Of a stretch of DNA of 64,000 bases, positions 19,657 through 33,967 are shown one piece after another (the first letter of the stretch is position 1; every line of letters starts with the position of its first letter). Source of the DNA: Parus major. Its lineage: Eukaryota; Chordata; Aves; Passeriformes; Paridae. The stretch lies in NCBI RefSeq assembly GCF_001522545.3, contig NC_031782.1, positions 15,061,028 through 15,125,027 on the forward strand, written 5' to 3'. The notes under the pieces were generated by a model, which was not told the DNA's origin, ran no database searches, and saw only the letters and a list, made by a program, of their open reading frames with translations. Made by a program: the position numbers and the translations under genes.

Positions 19657-20974
19657 TTCCTGCTCCTTCCCTTCTGCACTCCCCCTGCCCTGCCTTCATC
19701 ATCTCCCCAAGCCTTGAGCAGCTCCATGCAGAGGAATGCAACCACCTAGAATCCAAAAAGGGATTTACAGGAGCCTCAGAACACTTTGAAAACCTGATGG
19801 AAAGAGTGGGGTCTCCTCTTCTGGAGAACATTTTTGTAGGAAATCCTCAGTCTAAATACCCCATGCATGTGACTTTGTTTCTGATGAATCTGTAGAAGGT
19901 ACAGTGGTGCTGAGGAGCTGTCCTGGAAAAGCCTGGACAGACCTTTGGTGCTACAGAACTAACCTGGAAAGGTCCAAATACGGGGTTCAGGGGGACACAA
20001 ATCACAGGATCACAAGAATAAACTTGGAAGAACCACTCAGAAATGGAGCAGATCACATCCCTGCCCCAAGTGGGGATCTGCAACATCCATCCAGCTCACC
20101 AGGATCCAGCCACACAGCCAAGCTGTGCACATCCACAGTGCATCCCACAGGGTGCCCCAGCACCTGGATGGCTTCTGGGATACAGCTGATCCAAACCTCT
20201 CAGTCTCACAGCAGTGCATTCCCTCTGGAAGCAGCCCCAGGGTCCCTGGCAGCAAGGCTGTCCATACAGCAGGTGATGGGGACCCCAGTCACACTGGCAG
20301 CTACTGAGACCTGTCAGGCTCTTCTGATCCCCAGAAGAGATGTTCCATCTTTCCAAATATGTAATCCAACTCTCCTTTTGTCCTGTCCTATACCCCTTTT
20401 CTTGCTGGTCCCTTCTCCTTGCCCATGCCAGCTGCCACCAACCAGAAATAATCAAAATCACTCCTTCCTGTCTTAGTCTTGGCTGTGAGCTTGATGGTTT
20501 TGGTTTGGTTTTTTTTCCTTTGCAAAATCCATGATCTTGAAAACCTTGAATATCACTCTTAAGCCAAAGTCTCATCCTCCTTTCATTTCTGGAGATGCTG
20601 ACTACCTCCCACATCTCACAGAAGAGCTCCCAGCAGCCTTGTCTCCATGAAATCCAGAGGGCCTGAATCGCCCTCTCAGGCAAACACCTGGATACTGGCA
20701 CTGCTTTTCTGATTTTCTGCCTGTTTGGGAAGGAGCATCAGGAGCTCCACTGTCCCACACAGCTCAGAGACGCTTCAGTGCTGCTTTGAGGCCGTGGGGT
20801 CACACTTTCCTGCTGGCTGTGGGATGTAGAAGCTGAGCTTCCACTCCCACCCCATGCAAGGTGACTGCCAGTCCCTGCAGTGGCAGCCCCTCTGCCTAAG
20901 GGGCAGGCCTGAAGCACCATGAGAAGAAAGCCTTTCTGCTCACCTAGACAATGCTGTCTGTAGCTGCAGAACCC

Positions 20975-21063
20975 CTGTGCATGCACAGAGGAAGAATTCA
21001 TCCCAGATTTTGTACTTACAGGATCCCTGCACACATAGAGGAAGGATCCATCCCAGATCTGCT
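20975..21063 (+). repeat. Imperfect ~51-bp tandem duplication
   Basis: A segment containing CACAGAGGAAGAATTCATCC recurs about 51 bases downstream as CATAGAGGAAGGATCCATCC, followed in both copies by CAGAT. The copies differ at many sites, so the duplication is old. Confidence 0.7.
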
Positions 21064-23539
21064 TTTCTCATGGTGCTTCTCAGCAAGGACCCACACCAGC
21101 AATTATCCAGCTCTCACCCTAAGCCAGGGGATCATGGAGATGGAACATCACAGTCGAGCACAGCCTGCCCCATTATGCTTCTCACCTCATTTTTCAACTT
21201 GTGCCCCTCCCTTTGTAATTTGGTGGTAAATAAATGCCTGGACAAAATATCACCCTAATTAACTGGGAGCGTCTTTGTGAGCACGAACAAAAGCTGAATG
21301 GACACCTCAGACAGGATTACACGGCAGCCCTGCCCCGTGAAGGATATTCTGAAAAAACATTCCCAGGTAACTCACAATGGATAGATCCCACTAAACAAGA
21401 GCCTTCAGGGACTCCCTGGATTTGCTGCAGGCTCCCAAGGAGACTTTTCAGAGGTTAACTCTGTGCAGTCACCATGGAGGGCAGTAACTGGCACGGCTTG
21501 AGCTCCCAAGGCTGCGCTCTCCTTCACTCCCCTGACAATTTGACACACTGCTGTTTATCCTAATCCATTGTTCATGGTCCTCCCCACCCAGTTCTCAGCC
21601 CATGTGATGCTCTCCTGTCCTCACCAACTGGAATTAATTTGGGGTGCTAGGGCTCTATCAAGACATTTCACTGAAATCTAAGTGTTGGCAAAGAATTACC
21701 TGCTGTCATAAGATATTTTGGGATTTTATCAGACACTCGGGGTAAACACACAAGTCATCACATTTTTCTGGGGCAGCTGGCTTGTAATTCCCAGCTCCCT
21801 CGGTGATCCTCTGCATAACCACACAACTTTGAGAGGGAGATCCTGGTCAGCAAGGATTGTTTATCAACGTAAACTTTATCTCCCCAGAATTCCCCTCTAC
21901 TGGCGTGTTATGTAAAGCTGATGCTGCTAAAACATTCAGCTGAACTTAGGTCAAGAGAAGATGGCTTTTGAAAGCCTTCCAATGGTTCATTTGCAATAAA
22001 TGGCTGAGAAATAAATCATTTCAGCCCTGATGAGTCCTCAAGCAGCCAAATCTGTTAGCAGGGCAACTCCAGCCGTGAGGAACAGGGGGAGGCTTCGGTG
22101 ACACATGGGGACTCGTGACAGGCACAGAAAGCAGCCAGGGAGGACCACCAGGCTGAGGGAGGCTGAGATGATGGGTCTGGCCATGCTCCTTGCTAGACAA
22201 GAGCCCCACCTAATGCAGCAAGTATCACTTAGTGCTTCTGAATACTTCCCAGTGGGGAAGTCTTCTGCATTCTCTCATGGACAGGGCTGGTTTCCTGCCC
22301 TGATGCCCAGAGGCACAAAACCCCTGCCTGCATTTTTCCCCAGTTTATCCAGATGACAGCATGCCTGTGCCTCATGTAAATGTCTGCATTTCTGCCAGCC
22401 CTGCTCTGCTCTTGCCTTCAGTGACTGCAGTGACAACATCTTCCAGAGGATGCAAATAAAACCGGCCAGGAGCAGCCAGGGATGTCTGGGCTCCCACCTT
22501 TGGCCTTGTATGACATAGGCAATACTACATTTACACCACTCTCTGTACTGTCACTGTGTCCCTTCTCCTTTCAGAGACCTCAGGTTTCGATCCTGGGGGG
22601 TGCAAGGTGTTTCAGGGCCCCTTCCTGCTCTCCCAAAGGCAAAGGATTTGAATTCACAGCCAGAAGTTGGGATGTGAGACCTTAGCTCAGCAGTCACAGT
22701 CTACCCACAGATCACCTTCAGCTCCCCAGAGCATCATTTCCCAGGTTTGGCATGGTGGGACTGAGCCAGTGCTGGAGGGCTGGATCTGAGGAGAAAGCTT
22801 CAGGAAGCTTCACGCTCTGGCACGGCTGGGACACAGATGACAGCTGGGTGACCAGTCCAACAGCTCTGACCAAAGCAGAACACCCTGCAGAGGCACCTCC
22901 AGCACTCTGAAGGGCTCCTGATTCAGGACAGCACATCGAGCTGAGCCCCAGGCTGCTCTGGCAGGTTTGGTTTCAAGCAGCTAATCCAGACCCAGGGCTG
23001 AGGAAGGGGAACTGTCCTGCTCTGCATGGCCTCTGTCCCGTGCAGCACCTCCAGGCGGTACCAGAAGCCTCGGGCAGGCTCTGCTCTGAGGTGCTGCCCC
23101 TTTTCTGGGTGCACAGAGAACCTCCACTCCCAAGCCCTCACCTCCCGTGCACTGCTAGCCCAAGGCCAGCTCAGAGCAGAGCTGCCACAACAGCCCTTGG
23201 CTGTCCAGGTTGAGGGCAGCTGCTCCACCAAACCCAGCCAGTTAAAACACCAGTGTTGTTCTGCAGGATAAGAGGGTTGAAGGCAGGACTCTGGTGCAGA
23301 ACAGTCCTTTCCCTTTAAATTCACACCCTAGGCCAAGCATGTTTTGCAAGAGCCTCCCTGTGCAGACAAGCCCCGAGGCTCCAGTGCAGAAAAACACTGC
23401 TGCTGGGGGAAGCACCCAAAGCCTTCTGAGGCAGCTGCTGTGCCTGCATGTGGCAGAAGAGATGGACAGCCCCAGAGAAATGGGCTCTCCATCACCAGAG
23501 AAGACACTCTGTGTCTCTTCTGACCTGCAAAAAAAGACC

Positions 23540-23575
23540 AGGAAGAAAAGAAGGGGAAAGGAGGAGAGGAGGGGA
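23540..23575 (+). repeat. 36-base uninterrupted polypurine tract
   Basis: Only A and G occur between 23540 and 23575, rich in GGAG and AGGGG. Such tracts can form triplexes; on the NRG2 RNA strand it is a pyrimidine tract. No acceptor AG with a plausible exon follows. Confidence 0.85.
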
Positions 23576-25010
23576 CAGATAGACACCACACAAGCGGCTC
23601 TGCTTATTTGGAAATCATGAACTGGGCCTCTTCTTCTTGAAAATGGTGAAGTTGAACTAAACAGAAGGAGATTTCCACCTAGAGATGTGTTTGGGGCTTG
23701 CTATTATCTTTGATGTTGTGAATGTTTAAGGCCCAGATAGGAGACGCTGTCTGGTTCTGTCCTGCCATGACAAAGGGTAAGAAAAATTGGAGAGTCCCAG
23801 AAAATAAAGCAAGTACAGCACCTGGGGCTTTACGGGAAATACCAGATTATCACAGCTCTGGCAATAAAACCAAAACTGCCAGCAGAGCTTCAGATTACAA
23901 CTTCTTCTTTCTTCCTTTCTAAGCCCCCAAAATGAACAAGACACCTACCTATCCCCACAAGAAAACCAGAGCTGTGACTCACAGAATCTCCCTCAAACAG
24001 CGACTCAAAACACTACCAACACAAAAATGTTACAACACATGAAATGAGCAATGGCCCTGCCAACACAAGGCTGCTTCTTAAAACTGCATGGCCTGCCCAC
24101 ACTTTCTAAATATAGGATAGACAAGGAAACCTCTCCAAAAGTCTTAATAATAAAAAAAAAACCCAACAAAATACATGCTACGTGGACAGAGAGGGTTTTG
24201 AAAGCTGTTATCAGCATATTTCCATTGCACTGCAAATTTTGCCCTTCCTGCTTTCTCTTCTGTCCTGCAGCTGCAGGTAGGATGGATAATCTTGACCACA
24301 AAAAGGAGAAATTCCCTGAATTGCAGCTTAGTAAAGTCCCAAACAACAAGAGCAGCTTGTTGTCTGCAGATCCAGGAGGGCAGTCTGGGAGTGTGCCAGG
24401 AGAAGAGCCAGAAGTATTATTGAGAAGAATTAAAGCTTGGGAGGTCTGTGGGAGCCAGGGTCACTTGGCATGGGCAGGGTCTGCAGCACCCACAGCATCA
24501 GCAGCAGGGCAGAGCAGTGTGCTGCCCCCTCCTCAACAAATGAGCTGAGAGGAGCCCTGGAGAGCCAAAAGCTTGCCAGAGGGGCTCTGTGCTGGGGCTG
24601 CACAGCCCCAGGTTTTACTGTGCCTTTACTGCTCTGCCAGTGGTATCCAACAGCAGAATCCCCTCAGGACACGTCCCTGTGGCACTGCCCCTTCTCCTGC
24701 TTCCCACAGCAGAGAGCCAGGAACCTCTGCCCACGACATTTTTCACTTGACAGCTTTCCTTGGGTTACCAACAAACCTTTTCACCCTCGTGCCTGAAAGT
24801 GCACAACCGTGGATCAGGAAAGCTGAGTCAGAGCCTCAGTGGTCAGGATCTGGCTGCTGCAGTGCTGCTGAGTGTTGGGGGGGTGGGCACTGCCCTCCCA
24901 CCCCCAGCCTCCCACAAGAAACCCCAGTGCTCATTTAGCCATCATCTGAAAACATTCCTCCAGATTTTTAGCTTTTCCTCCCCCCAGCTACCACCATATT
25001 TGCCAAGATA

Positions 25011-25279
25011 TTTGATAGGACAAGGGAAAATGGATTTAAACTGAAAGAAAGTAGGTTTAGATTGGATGTTAGGAAGAAAATAATGCCTGTGAGGGTGGGG
25101 AGGCCCTGGCACAGGTTTCCTGGAGAAGCTGTGGCTGCTCCATCCCTGGAAGTGTCCAAGGCCAGGCTGGACAGGGCTTGGAGCAACCTGGGACAGTGGA
25201 AGTCCCTGCCCATGGCAGGGGAGGAATGAGTGAGCTTTAAGTCCCCTTCCAACCCAAATCAGTTTGTGATTTTATGATT
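25011..25279 (+). mobile_element. CR1 LINE 3'-end fragment
   Basis: GATAGGACAAGGGAAAATGG and GATTGGATGTTAGGAAGAAA are the standard start of the CR1 terminal region. They are followed by GGCACAGG, CAAGGCCAGGCTGGACAGGG, CCTGCCCATGGCAGGGG and a TTTGTGATTTTATGATT end. Confidence 0.93.
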
Positions 25280-28200
25280 CAAGGTGACCCTCCTGAAATT
25301 CATCCTTGTTTCTTCATGGATCTTAAACCTTGATACCTTTGAGCCACATGTCTGCTTCTAACAGCAGAGAGATCTCCTTATTCCTACGTGGTCTCACTGG
25401 CCCTGCTGGACAGAAAAGGGGGAGTCAGGACTCAGCAGGGTGGGCAGTGGGAAGGAGAGACAGGAATTGGCAGTTCATGCTGCCTCCCATCTTTTTTGGG
25501 ATGAAAGGTTCAGATTCTGGACAAAGAGTATTCATACCTGGAAGAACTGGGAGAGGTAACCCTGGACTGAGCTGGAAATGTTGTTTCAAGCAGAGGAGCA
25601 GCATGGTCATTATCATGCACACACTGCTTTTGTGTCATCGTTTCATGAAAGATCCAGGGTAATTTTAGGTTTGGGCTGACTCGTTTTTGCTTGGTCATAT
25701 AACTGGCATCTCTGCAATGTCAGGATCTCTCCTGAGATGCAAGTTTCAGCTGTGTTTGTTACCCCACAGCTATTCAGAGAGTTTATTTTAGCATTCATTA
25801 AACGTGCCTCTCACGCAGCCTCTCAGCACAAATACAGAAACCTAATCTCATTTATTGACAAATGTGAAGCAAAATATACTTCCATGCCAAGGAGTTCATT
25901 GCATTCTTTGTCCTTGCCCTTCAGGCAAAAGCCTGAATAAGCAGATGAAACACGAAAGATCTCTGCAAGGGAAACGAGCTGTGCCTGGGGCAGTGATCAG
26001 GGAGACTCCTGGCCTTTGAAAGACATCCTGCCCTGCTCCAGCACCTCCACCCCTGGATCCTGTGAGCATGGGACCTGTTAGCAAAGCTCTCTGGATCCAA
26101 ATCACTTGAACACTCAGCCCTTTCCAGGCATCAGATTCACGGCACAAGAGCCTCAGCTCATTCTGCTGGAGCCCAGCGCTGGGATCTGCTGAGATGTGGA
26201 GCTGGGGCTGCTGTGCCCATCCATGGTGGCATCACAGAGCAGGGCAGGCTGAGGAAAACCTGTACCACCAATTCCTCTTGTCTCCAAGCTCTGCAATGGA
26301 GCTCAGACAGGTGGGTTGGGTTTTTTTTTTGCTTTTCAGTGCAGCTGAGGTTTCTCTCCTGCAGAGAGCAGCGGGTTTGCATGGGCACAGCTAACACTGG
26401 TCACCCTGTGTGCACAATGACTGTGCTAGGGGATGGAAGATCCTCCTTCCCTCCGGCCCAAACTCCACATCCCTCTCTGCCAGCCCTGCCCCACTCCCCT
26501 GAGCTGGGGAATGGGCACAGAAGATGGGCAGCAGAGCAGCCAGGCCGTGCTGGGGAGCACCTTTGCCTCCGTTCCCTGGCCCGGTGTCTCCCGGGAGCAT
26601 CCATTCCCCGTTCCCTGCTGGCACCCCAGCTCCTTGGCTGATCTTCCTTCCCACATCAGGAATGTGGCCAACACCAGGAGCTCTTAGGAAGCTCCACAAA
26701 CCCACACCTGCACTGCTGCTGGAAGAAGACCAGCCTGCCCCAGAACAAGGAGATTTCTCTGAGGAGCACTTGGGTCAAGCCAAGGGGACGGGAAAGAGCT
26801 GGGACACAAAGAGCTCTTTTGGTGTGCTTTGAGCCAGAGATGGAGATACTGAGCACAGGAGTTTTGTCAGTGGTCTGACTGGAGGAAGACATGTACAGGA
26901 GAAGGAGAAGGAGCATCAGGGTCAGTACAGGCTCTGCCAGAGCCCTGTGCTAGCCAAAATTCCATCTCCACACTCCCAGAGGGCTGGAGCACATCAGGAA
27001 CCAGGGAATCCTTGCAAAGCCCTATGGGCTTCAAAGTGGAAGAAAAAACTCATGTGATCACAAACATATGTAGACACACTCACACACTGAGTTTTGGAGG
27101 GGAACAAAGTCCCAGCCTTCAAATCAAAAACTGTTGAAAGCCAGAGGGTTGGATGCTCAGCTGGTACATATCACACATCCACCAACAAAGCCAGAGGAGA
27201 TAGGTCAGAGAAACATCTGCTGAGAACCTGCTGGATGGATTTCAACCTGATTTTACCCTCAAATTAAGTAAATGTGCAAATTCTGACACCAAAAAAGAAG
27301 CTTCTCTGAAGGGCTTCCAAACACTGGTCAATGATGCAGGAAATCTGGTTCCAATTTTTGGGGTGTCTTTTTTTAAAAATAAACTGACTGAACACTAAAG
27401 CACCTGACTTTAGTGCAGTCTTAAGGTAAATTAAAGTTTCACTGCTTGCCTAAAGAACACTTTTTCTGATCTGCTACCAAATATCAGACTTGGAGTGTAA
27501 ATGTGGTTTTCTTCCCCTCCTCATCCTCACCACAGATGAAAATCTAGCAAGAAAAACTGGGCTCTGACTTCGATTTGTAGTCCAAAATCTCAGGGGATAG
27601 TAGGGATGAAGCACACCGTAGAAGAGCTGCAGGACCACCAGGCTCCTCAGAAGTTTGATCACACCATTGCTGCATGGAGACAGCCTTGTGTGGCCTATTG
27701 ATCCCCTCTGCAAAGCACCTCTGCCTCGTATCGAGGAGCTCTTGCCTTCCAGACACGCCTGAACTAAAATCCATTATAAGAACTGATGGCTGAGTCTGCC
27801 AAGACTAATTACCAGAGTTATTAATTACCTAAAATGTTTAATTTTTACCATTATCTCTTGTATTTGTTGTTACAATAACATCTCAAAAATGCAACAACGG
27901 GGCGCTGCCCTTGTTGGAGAGGAGACCATCCCAGGTCACGTTGCTTCAAACACCGTTTGTCACCTGGGCACAGCACCAGGACCAGACCAGGACCAGGACC
28001 AGGACCAGGACCAGGACCAGGACTCAGCCTGGAGGCCAGGCACACCTCTCCCTGCTCTGGACACTGCCATGGGATGTGAAGGGAATGGGCAGTTTTGCCC
28101 CATTCAGTCCCCAGTGGGTTCAGTGAGAGCTTCCCCCTTGTGCAGAGTTCCCTTCCCCAGTCATGTGATTTTGTTGTCCTGTCCCAGACAGGAGGTCAGC

Positions 28201-31200
28201 ACAGCAGGTGATGCATGTCCAGCCCTGCTGGAGAGGCCTTCGCCCTCCCAAAGTGCCTTCCCTGCCAGCACGTCCCTGACCAGCCCCAGCACAGCACACG
28301 CTGCCAGGAGCCAGGGCAAGGAGCTCCATAAGCACTGAGGGACTCTGGGGGAGCCAGGAGGGCTGGGGGGCTCCTACCCAGCTTTCCACAGCCTCCAGCC
28401 TCACCCTCAGCCACACAGGTGCAGCTTTCCCAAAGGAAAGCTCCAGGTTATCCACAGCCTCTGCTCTGAGCACTCCTTCTAGCACAGACATCCAGGCTTT
28501 ACTGGGATTTCACAGTCTCGTGACTCCTCAGCCAAAGGAAACAGCCTGGATTTAGGATCCTAGGCATGAGTTGCATCTCTCAAGCTCCTCTTGAACTTGA
28601 TTTCTTCAAGAGACACTGTGGTTTTTATGGAGCTTTGCTGCCAGAAGAAAACAAGCACACCCGAGCAGGAGGTGTGTTACCCAAAGCTCCACTCCTTCCA
28701 TATCCTGAGAGCTGTAACAGAGCTCTCAGGCACTGGAAGAGGCACAGGGTCATACATTCCCTAGGCTGAACATCCCCCTCGTGCACCTGAAAGCACTCAT
28801 TGGAATCTGAGGGAAAAGGAGAAGGGGTCAGAGGAACAGGAGGCTCATCTCCCTCAGGAGTTATGCCACAGGACAACCTGCCCATGTCTCATCCCACCTT
28901 CTCCTGGCAGTTTTTGGCTGCATTTCCATTGGAGCTCAGCTCTGAGCCGAGTCTCGGGCTCAGGGCAGGGCTCAGAGCAGGACTCAGGCAGTCCAGAGAC
29001 AGGAGGAAGGATGTCAAAGCCAGGCAGCTCGTGGCAGCACAGCTTTCCTTCAGCCAGGCTGCAGCTGGAGCCCATCACGTTAATGAGGCAGGAGAATGAG
29101 CTGAGCACATGACCCCCAAGGTCGGCAGCCAGGCTGTGCTCAGCCCCTCTCCAGATGTTCCTCCTCTTTCCAGAGACTGCCTTTCCCAGGTTACTCACAC
29201 CTCCAAAAAGGGATTGGAAATGGAATGCCCAGAGCTCTGACTCACCAGCTTTTGGATCTATAGTGGGATTACTTACTAATGTACTGTTCTGCTGCATCCT
29301 GCCCCTCTGCCAGGCGTTCCTGGCCCTGTAGTCTGCCTGAGTGGCTGTTCCTCAACCCTGCTGGGTCCCTCTCCCCTAACTCCTGCTCGTGTTAACACCT
29401 GACACTGTGAGCCATGGACAGCGGAGGAACAGAGCTGCATGTTCTGTTCAATCCCTCCTTCAGCAGGGCTCCACTGAAGACCAGAAAGGAGCTGGGATTT
29501 ATCTCTTCCTTTACCCCAGCGTGAATCACTGGAGCTTGTGAGTCAGACCCCCTCCATTCCCAAAGCTGAGCAAGTCCCTGCACGTTCCCCGGTGCGTGGT
29601 AACTGTCCCCATGTGTGCTTCCAGCCACATGGAACACCAGCCATGGACTGAGCCAGTGGAAACACGCATGTGGACAGATCCTGGAGCACAGCTGACATCT
29701 GGTACCTTGTGTGCTGGGTGTTTATAGAAAACAGAGCTGCTACTGTAGGATATCCGCTGTGGGTTATTCTTCTTGTAAACAAACCTTCTTTTTGGCTAAT
29801 ATTTCCACGAGCTCCTCAGAACTGGAGCAGAAAACTGAGAACAAATCAGGAGCATGTTCACACAGCCCACACGGAGGTGCCTTGGCTGGCAGTGAGTTGT
29901 GCTGCTGTTGAGTATCTCTGAGGCCACGAGCTCTCACCACAAAGGCTGCACTCGGCATCTGCAAGGGGCTTCCACATCTGTCCCCCAACTCTGTGGTAAC
30001 GTGGCAGCACCCTGAAGCAGCCCAGGCTCACAGACCTGGGCAATGTGCACCTGCTCCTGCTCCAGTCCCACTCCTGGCTCCTGCCCAGGGGCACCTTCCC
30101 CTTCAAGCTTTGGGAGTTGCAATTGCAATACCCTTCTGCACAACCTTTCAACCAATTCCTGACTCATCTGGGAGCTGAGGTCAAGCCAGTTCCTACTGAA
30201 ACATGAGATACTCTCTGCAGAGACTCTTCACCTGCTCTCTGAGTAGTTTTCCAGCATTAGCAATTGCCATGGGCAGTTCAAGAGAAAGCACAGTGCCTGT
30301 GCTGCCAGCTTGTTAGCACTGACAAACAACAAAAAGCTGAAGCACACGCAATGTTTTTCCTGAACACCAAATAAAAATAAGAGGGAATGCCTGGAATTGC
30401 TGGGGAATTTAACTAACCAAATGCTTTACATTTCTCTGGTCTTTTCTCCCCAAGCGAGCTCACAAAAGTACAGATGAAATGCAGACCCTTTTCAACTTGC
30501 TCCTTGCCTATCTCACTTAGCAAGGCTTCCTCCAGCCCTTTTTTCTTCTCATCCCAATCCCCTGCCACAGCTCTGCCTCTGCTCAGCCTTGCTGTGAACG
30601 TTGGTGTTGGTCTTGGTCCCTTTGTCTCACTTCCCCAGAGTCTACCCCAAATCTTTCAGAATGTGCAGGGCAGCTGCTTTTACACTCACGGACTTGTCCC
30701 AATGTCATGACATTGACTGCCCCATGCCACGCACAGTAGATGATAAAATACATCTTCCCTTGCAGCGAGGACGTTCTCTCCCAGACCTGAACTTTGTGGG
30801 AGCATTTCACATTAATTTGTGGGTCTGTTCCTACACCCCACAGCTCAGGTAGCCCCTGCAGGGTGTGCCTTCCACGTGTGCTGGGTGGGACACAGGCCCT
30901 CTGTTTTTCAATGCATGTCACAAACGTCTAGAAGAGGGATCCTGATGGTTTGTTTTCATAGGTGGACACCATCTCCCTCTGGAGGCCTTCACAGGCTCTT
31001 CCACTGGCTAAAGCTGTAGCCAAGGCACTCACTTTAGGACAGCTGCATCACTAGAGGCAGGAAAAAGTGAGTTTAGGTTAGAGACAGTCCTTGTCCTCAG
31101 AACAAAGCTAGCACTTCACACGAGATCAGCAATCCTCTTTTACACATTCACAGAAGCCAAAACAATTGTGTTAAAAGCTGCAGTGGAAGATAAATCCTCT

Positions 31201-32319
31201 CCTCCCCTGAGTTTTAGAGACCTCAGGGGAAATCCAGCACAGCCCATGGCACATGGATGCTCTTTCCTCAAACTACTGTTTCAGCCCTCTCTTCCTTCCA
31301 GAGGTTTTTCTGCTGCTCTGGTTGACTGGCAGTGAAGAGCCCTAAGTGGGGCAATTCCCCTGGAGCAGCTGGCAGGGCTGGGACGTCACCTCTGGAAATC
31401 CAGGTGAGTCCTGGCCATGCCAGAGCTGTCCTGGGGCTCTACAGAGCACAGCCCAAAGGGGTGTCTGAGTGTAACTTTCCATGCAGACATCTAGGAGCAC
31501 AAGGGTACATCAAGCCTGTCAGAATGTCATAGGGATCAAAGTTTGTCCCTCAGCAGAGGCTGCTCGGGGGTGCAGTGTGAAGGATGAAGGCTTTGCACAT
31601 TGCCATCATTCCCTTACTTTCCCCTGTGCAGACAATCTAATGAGTGTTCCTGTCCTGATATCCACAGAGACTGCAGGAGTCTCTGCAGGAGGAGGAATTT
31701 TTGTAGATTCCTCTTCTGCCTCCTGGTTTCAGGGGGGTCAGCACATCCCATTTGCAGGGAAATTCTACAGCCAGGGAAAACAGAGAATACAAATCCCCCC
31801 AACAGTGCTCAGACAGTGGCCTGGTGTGTGCCAGGGCTGGGTTTTTGCATCAGCCTGGGCATGCTGGAGAGCAGTCTGAGGTCCAGCCTCAAGCTGAAGA
31901 AATGGTCCAAAGGATGATCTGCTGCCCAGAGTGAGGGTCTGTGTGCCTGGACTGGGGCACCCACTCAGAAGGGGTTGGAGGAGGAACTCCTCACTTCTAA
32001 AGGCTCTTTTGGGGAACTGTTGCTATGGTGTCCCTTAGACCACATAGCAAAGGTGACCCATGATGTGAAAAGGTGATCTCAGGTCCCATTGGACCAAACC
32101 AGCCCAACCCAAAGTGAGGTTTGATTCAGGGACACCACAGACAAGCAAGTGTCTTCTTCTAATGGACAGAGCAAAGAGAGGGCAACCTCTGTAGCAATGC
32201 AGGGCAAATGAGTGACCTGGATCTAAACAATCCAGTTAACAAGGAATGCAAATAAGAGGATGCCATGCAAGCCAAATATAGAACCTTTCAGTTCTCTGGC
32301 TGAGGTGCAGATAGGATGA
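25280..32319 (-). other. NRG2: NRG2 intron 1 stretch, unique
   Basis: Seven kilobases without a recognised LINE, LTR or exon. The only clear repeat is the hexamer array at 27975-28021. AT-rich repeat-free pieces occur near 27240-27480 and 27780-27890. Open frames stay at 149 codons or fewer. Confidence 0.5.
27975..28021 (+). repeat. (ACCAGG)n hexanucleotide array
   Basis: Six exact ACCAGG units at 27986-28021 follow an irregular copy starting at 27975. It makes the Gln-Asp and Gly-Pro runs in overlapping chance frames. Confidence 0.95.
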
Positions 32320-32470
32320 TGGAATCATCGACTCATGGAATCATTTAGGTTGGAAAAGACCTCTAAGATCAACAAGTCCAAACTTTGACCAGTCAACACC
32401 TTTTCAACCAGACCAGAGCACTGAGTGCCACATCTTGAACACCTCCAGGGATGGTGACTCCACCACCAAT
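32320..32470 (-). mobile_element. CR1 LINE 3'-end fragment
   Basis: Plus-strand sequence begins ATGGAATCATTTAGGTTGG, then AAAAGACCTCTAAGATCAAC, and ends with CACCTCCAGGGATGGTGACT and CCACCACC. This is the reverse complement of the CR1 terminal region. Confidence 0.9.
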
Positions 32471-33564
32471 GCAATCATCCCCAGTTCTACCCTGGATCCA
32501 CTAGTAGGGAGAAAGAGGGTTTTCACTTCAGCCAAGGTTGTGGGATTTGTATGTGACAAAACAGCCTGGCAATGCATCTCAGCAGAAGACCTGGCTGTCA
32601 GAGGGAGTAAAGACAGGTCTTTTTCTCTCCAGGGCAGTGAACTACTGCAGGGCTTTGATGTGGCACTACAAAACTGAGCCTCAGCTCACAGCTGGCCCTT
32701 CCCAAAGCAAGTGGCTGCTCCTCGGGCAGTCCCAGTGTGCCTCATGTCCCCGCTGTGCCCCAGCCAGTGCCTCCCAGTGCACCAGCCCCTCCTGCTCCCA
32801 GCAAAGGAGATGCCCACGCTGCAGGCACTGCCCTGTGCCCTCTGCACATTTCAGAGGCAGGGGAATGCTGGTGATGGCTTGAGACAGCCCCCAACCCCTG
32901 CACCCTCCTGAGCCCCCAGGGCAGAGCCCGTCATCTTTAAGCGGCTGTTGCTTCTGCCTGGTGATTCCAAGCTCCCTGTCTTGAAGCTTTCCCAAAAGCC
33001 TCCTCCCAGATCCCACAGCAACATCAGCTCTGTTCTGATGTCACCAGCCTGCACGGCATCAGCACCCACTGCCACCCCAGCAGCTCGGGGCAGAGCTGCT
33101 GGAGGAGCCCCTGCTCTGGGCACAGCAGGGTCTCCATGCTCAGGGTAAAGGGATGAAAAAGAGAAGGGGCAAATCCTGCCAGCTGTGATGCCAGTGAAGC
33201 CAGAACAAACCTGCTCAGGTCAAGAGCGGTCACTCATGTCACTGCAGCAGGACCAAGAGCAGAACTGCAGCCAGGCAAGTGAGCAGCTGAGCTGACAGGC
33301 TCAGGACAGGAGCCGGTCCAGCTTGGAGCCTCTTTTAACACTGATAAAACACAAAGCCTGACACAGTTGCTGCTCTCTCCAAATGCATTGCCAGATAAAC
33401 TACAGATAAGAAACAGCCCAGGATAATCCCTCCCTGATGCCATAAGAGAGAAAGGAATTACACTGGGCTGCATTACCACCAAATCTCCTGTATCTTTCCA
33501 AGACAGTTTTTGCACTACCCGTGTACTCAGGAATCGAACTGTATCCGTTAAAACGTTTAATCCT

Positions 33565-33585
33565 GGCAATATCATAAATATTGCC
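33565..33585. repeat. 8-bp-stem hairpin
   Basis: GGCAATAT and ATATTGCC flank a 5-base loop. It lies in sequence that looks conserved-element-like. Confidence 0.7.
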
Positions 33586-33967
33586 TTACTCAGTCAGCAA
33601 GGAGCACTCAGGTCTCTGAAGAACAGCCTGATTTCAGGAATATCAGCATTATCAGCAAAGAGCCCATGTGTCTTTCACTACAGGTCATTGCAGTTACCTC
33701 AAAAACCAAGGCTATCACTCAGGTCTGATCTCAGAGTTGGTCTGTCTCAAGGAACAGTACCTGTGACCCTCCAAATTTATGGCTTTTGATATTTACCTCA
33801 GGAAGAAGCAAGAAAACAACCAACTAAACAGCAAATCACCACACAGCAGAACCCCCAGAGAATCAGCACAAACCCCCTCAATTCCCATATCACCATGACA
33901 GGAGCTGAGTACTGCTGATCATGAAAGAGCAGATTGCCCTGAATAGTCCTGGGGCTCTGGGTATTTA

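Larger units (their letters stand above)
19657..25010 (-). other. NRG2: NRG2 intron 1 stretch, unique
   Basis: No exon or LINE was recognised. It contains an imperfect ~51-bp two-copy tandem duplication at 20975-21063 and a polypurine run at 23540-23575. The longest open frames (190 codons at 19904-20476 plus; 201 codons at 20096-20701 minus) overlap each other antisense and match no family that I recognise. Confidence 0.5.

Noticed and set aside
20096..20701. 201-codon minus-strand frame
   Set aside because: No recognisable domain, overlaps a 190-codon plus-strand frame of equal standing, and no splice or promoter context.
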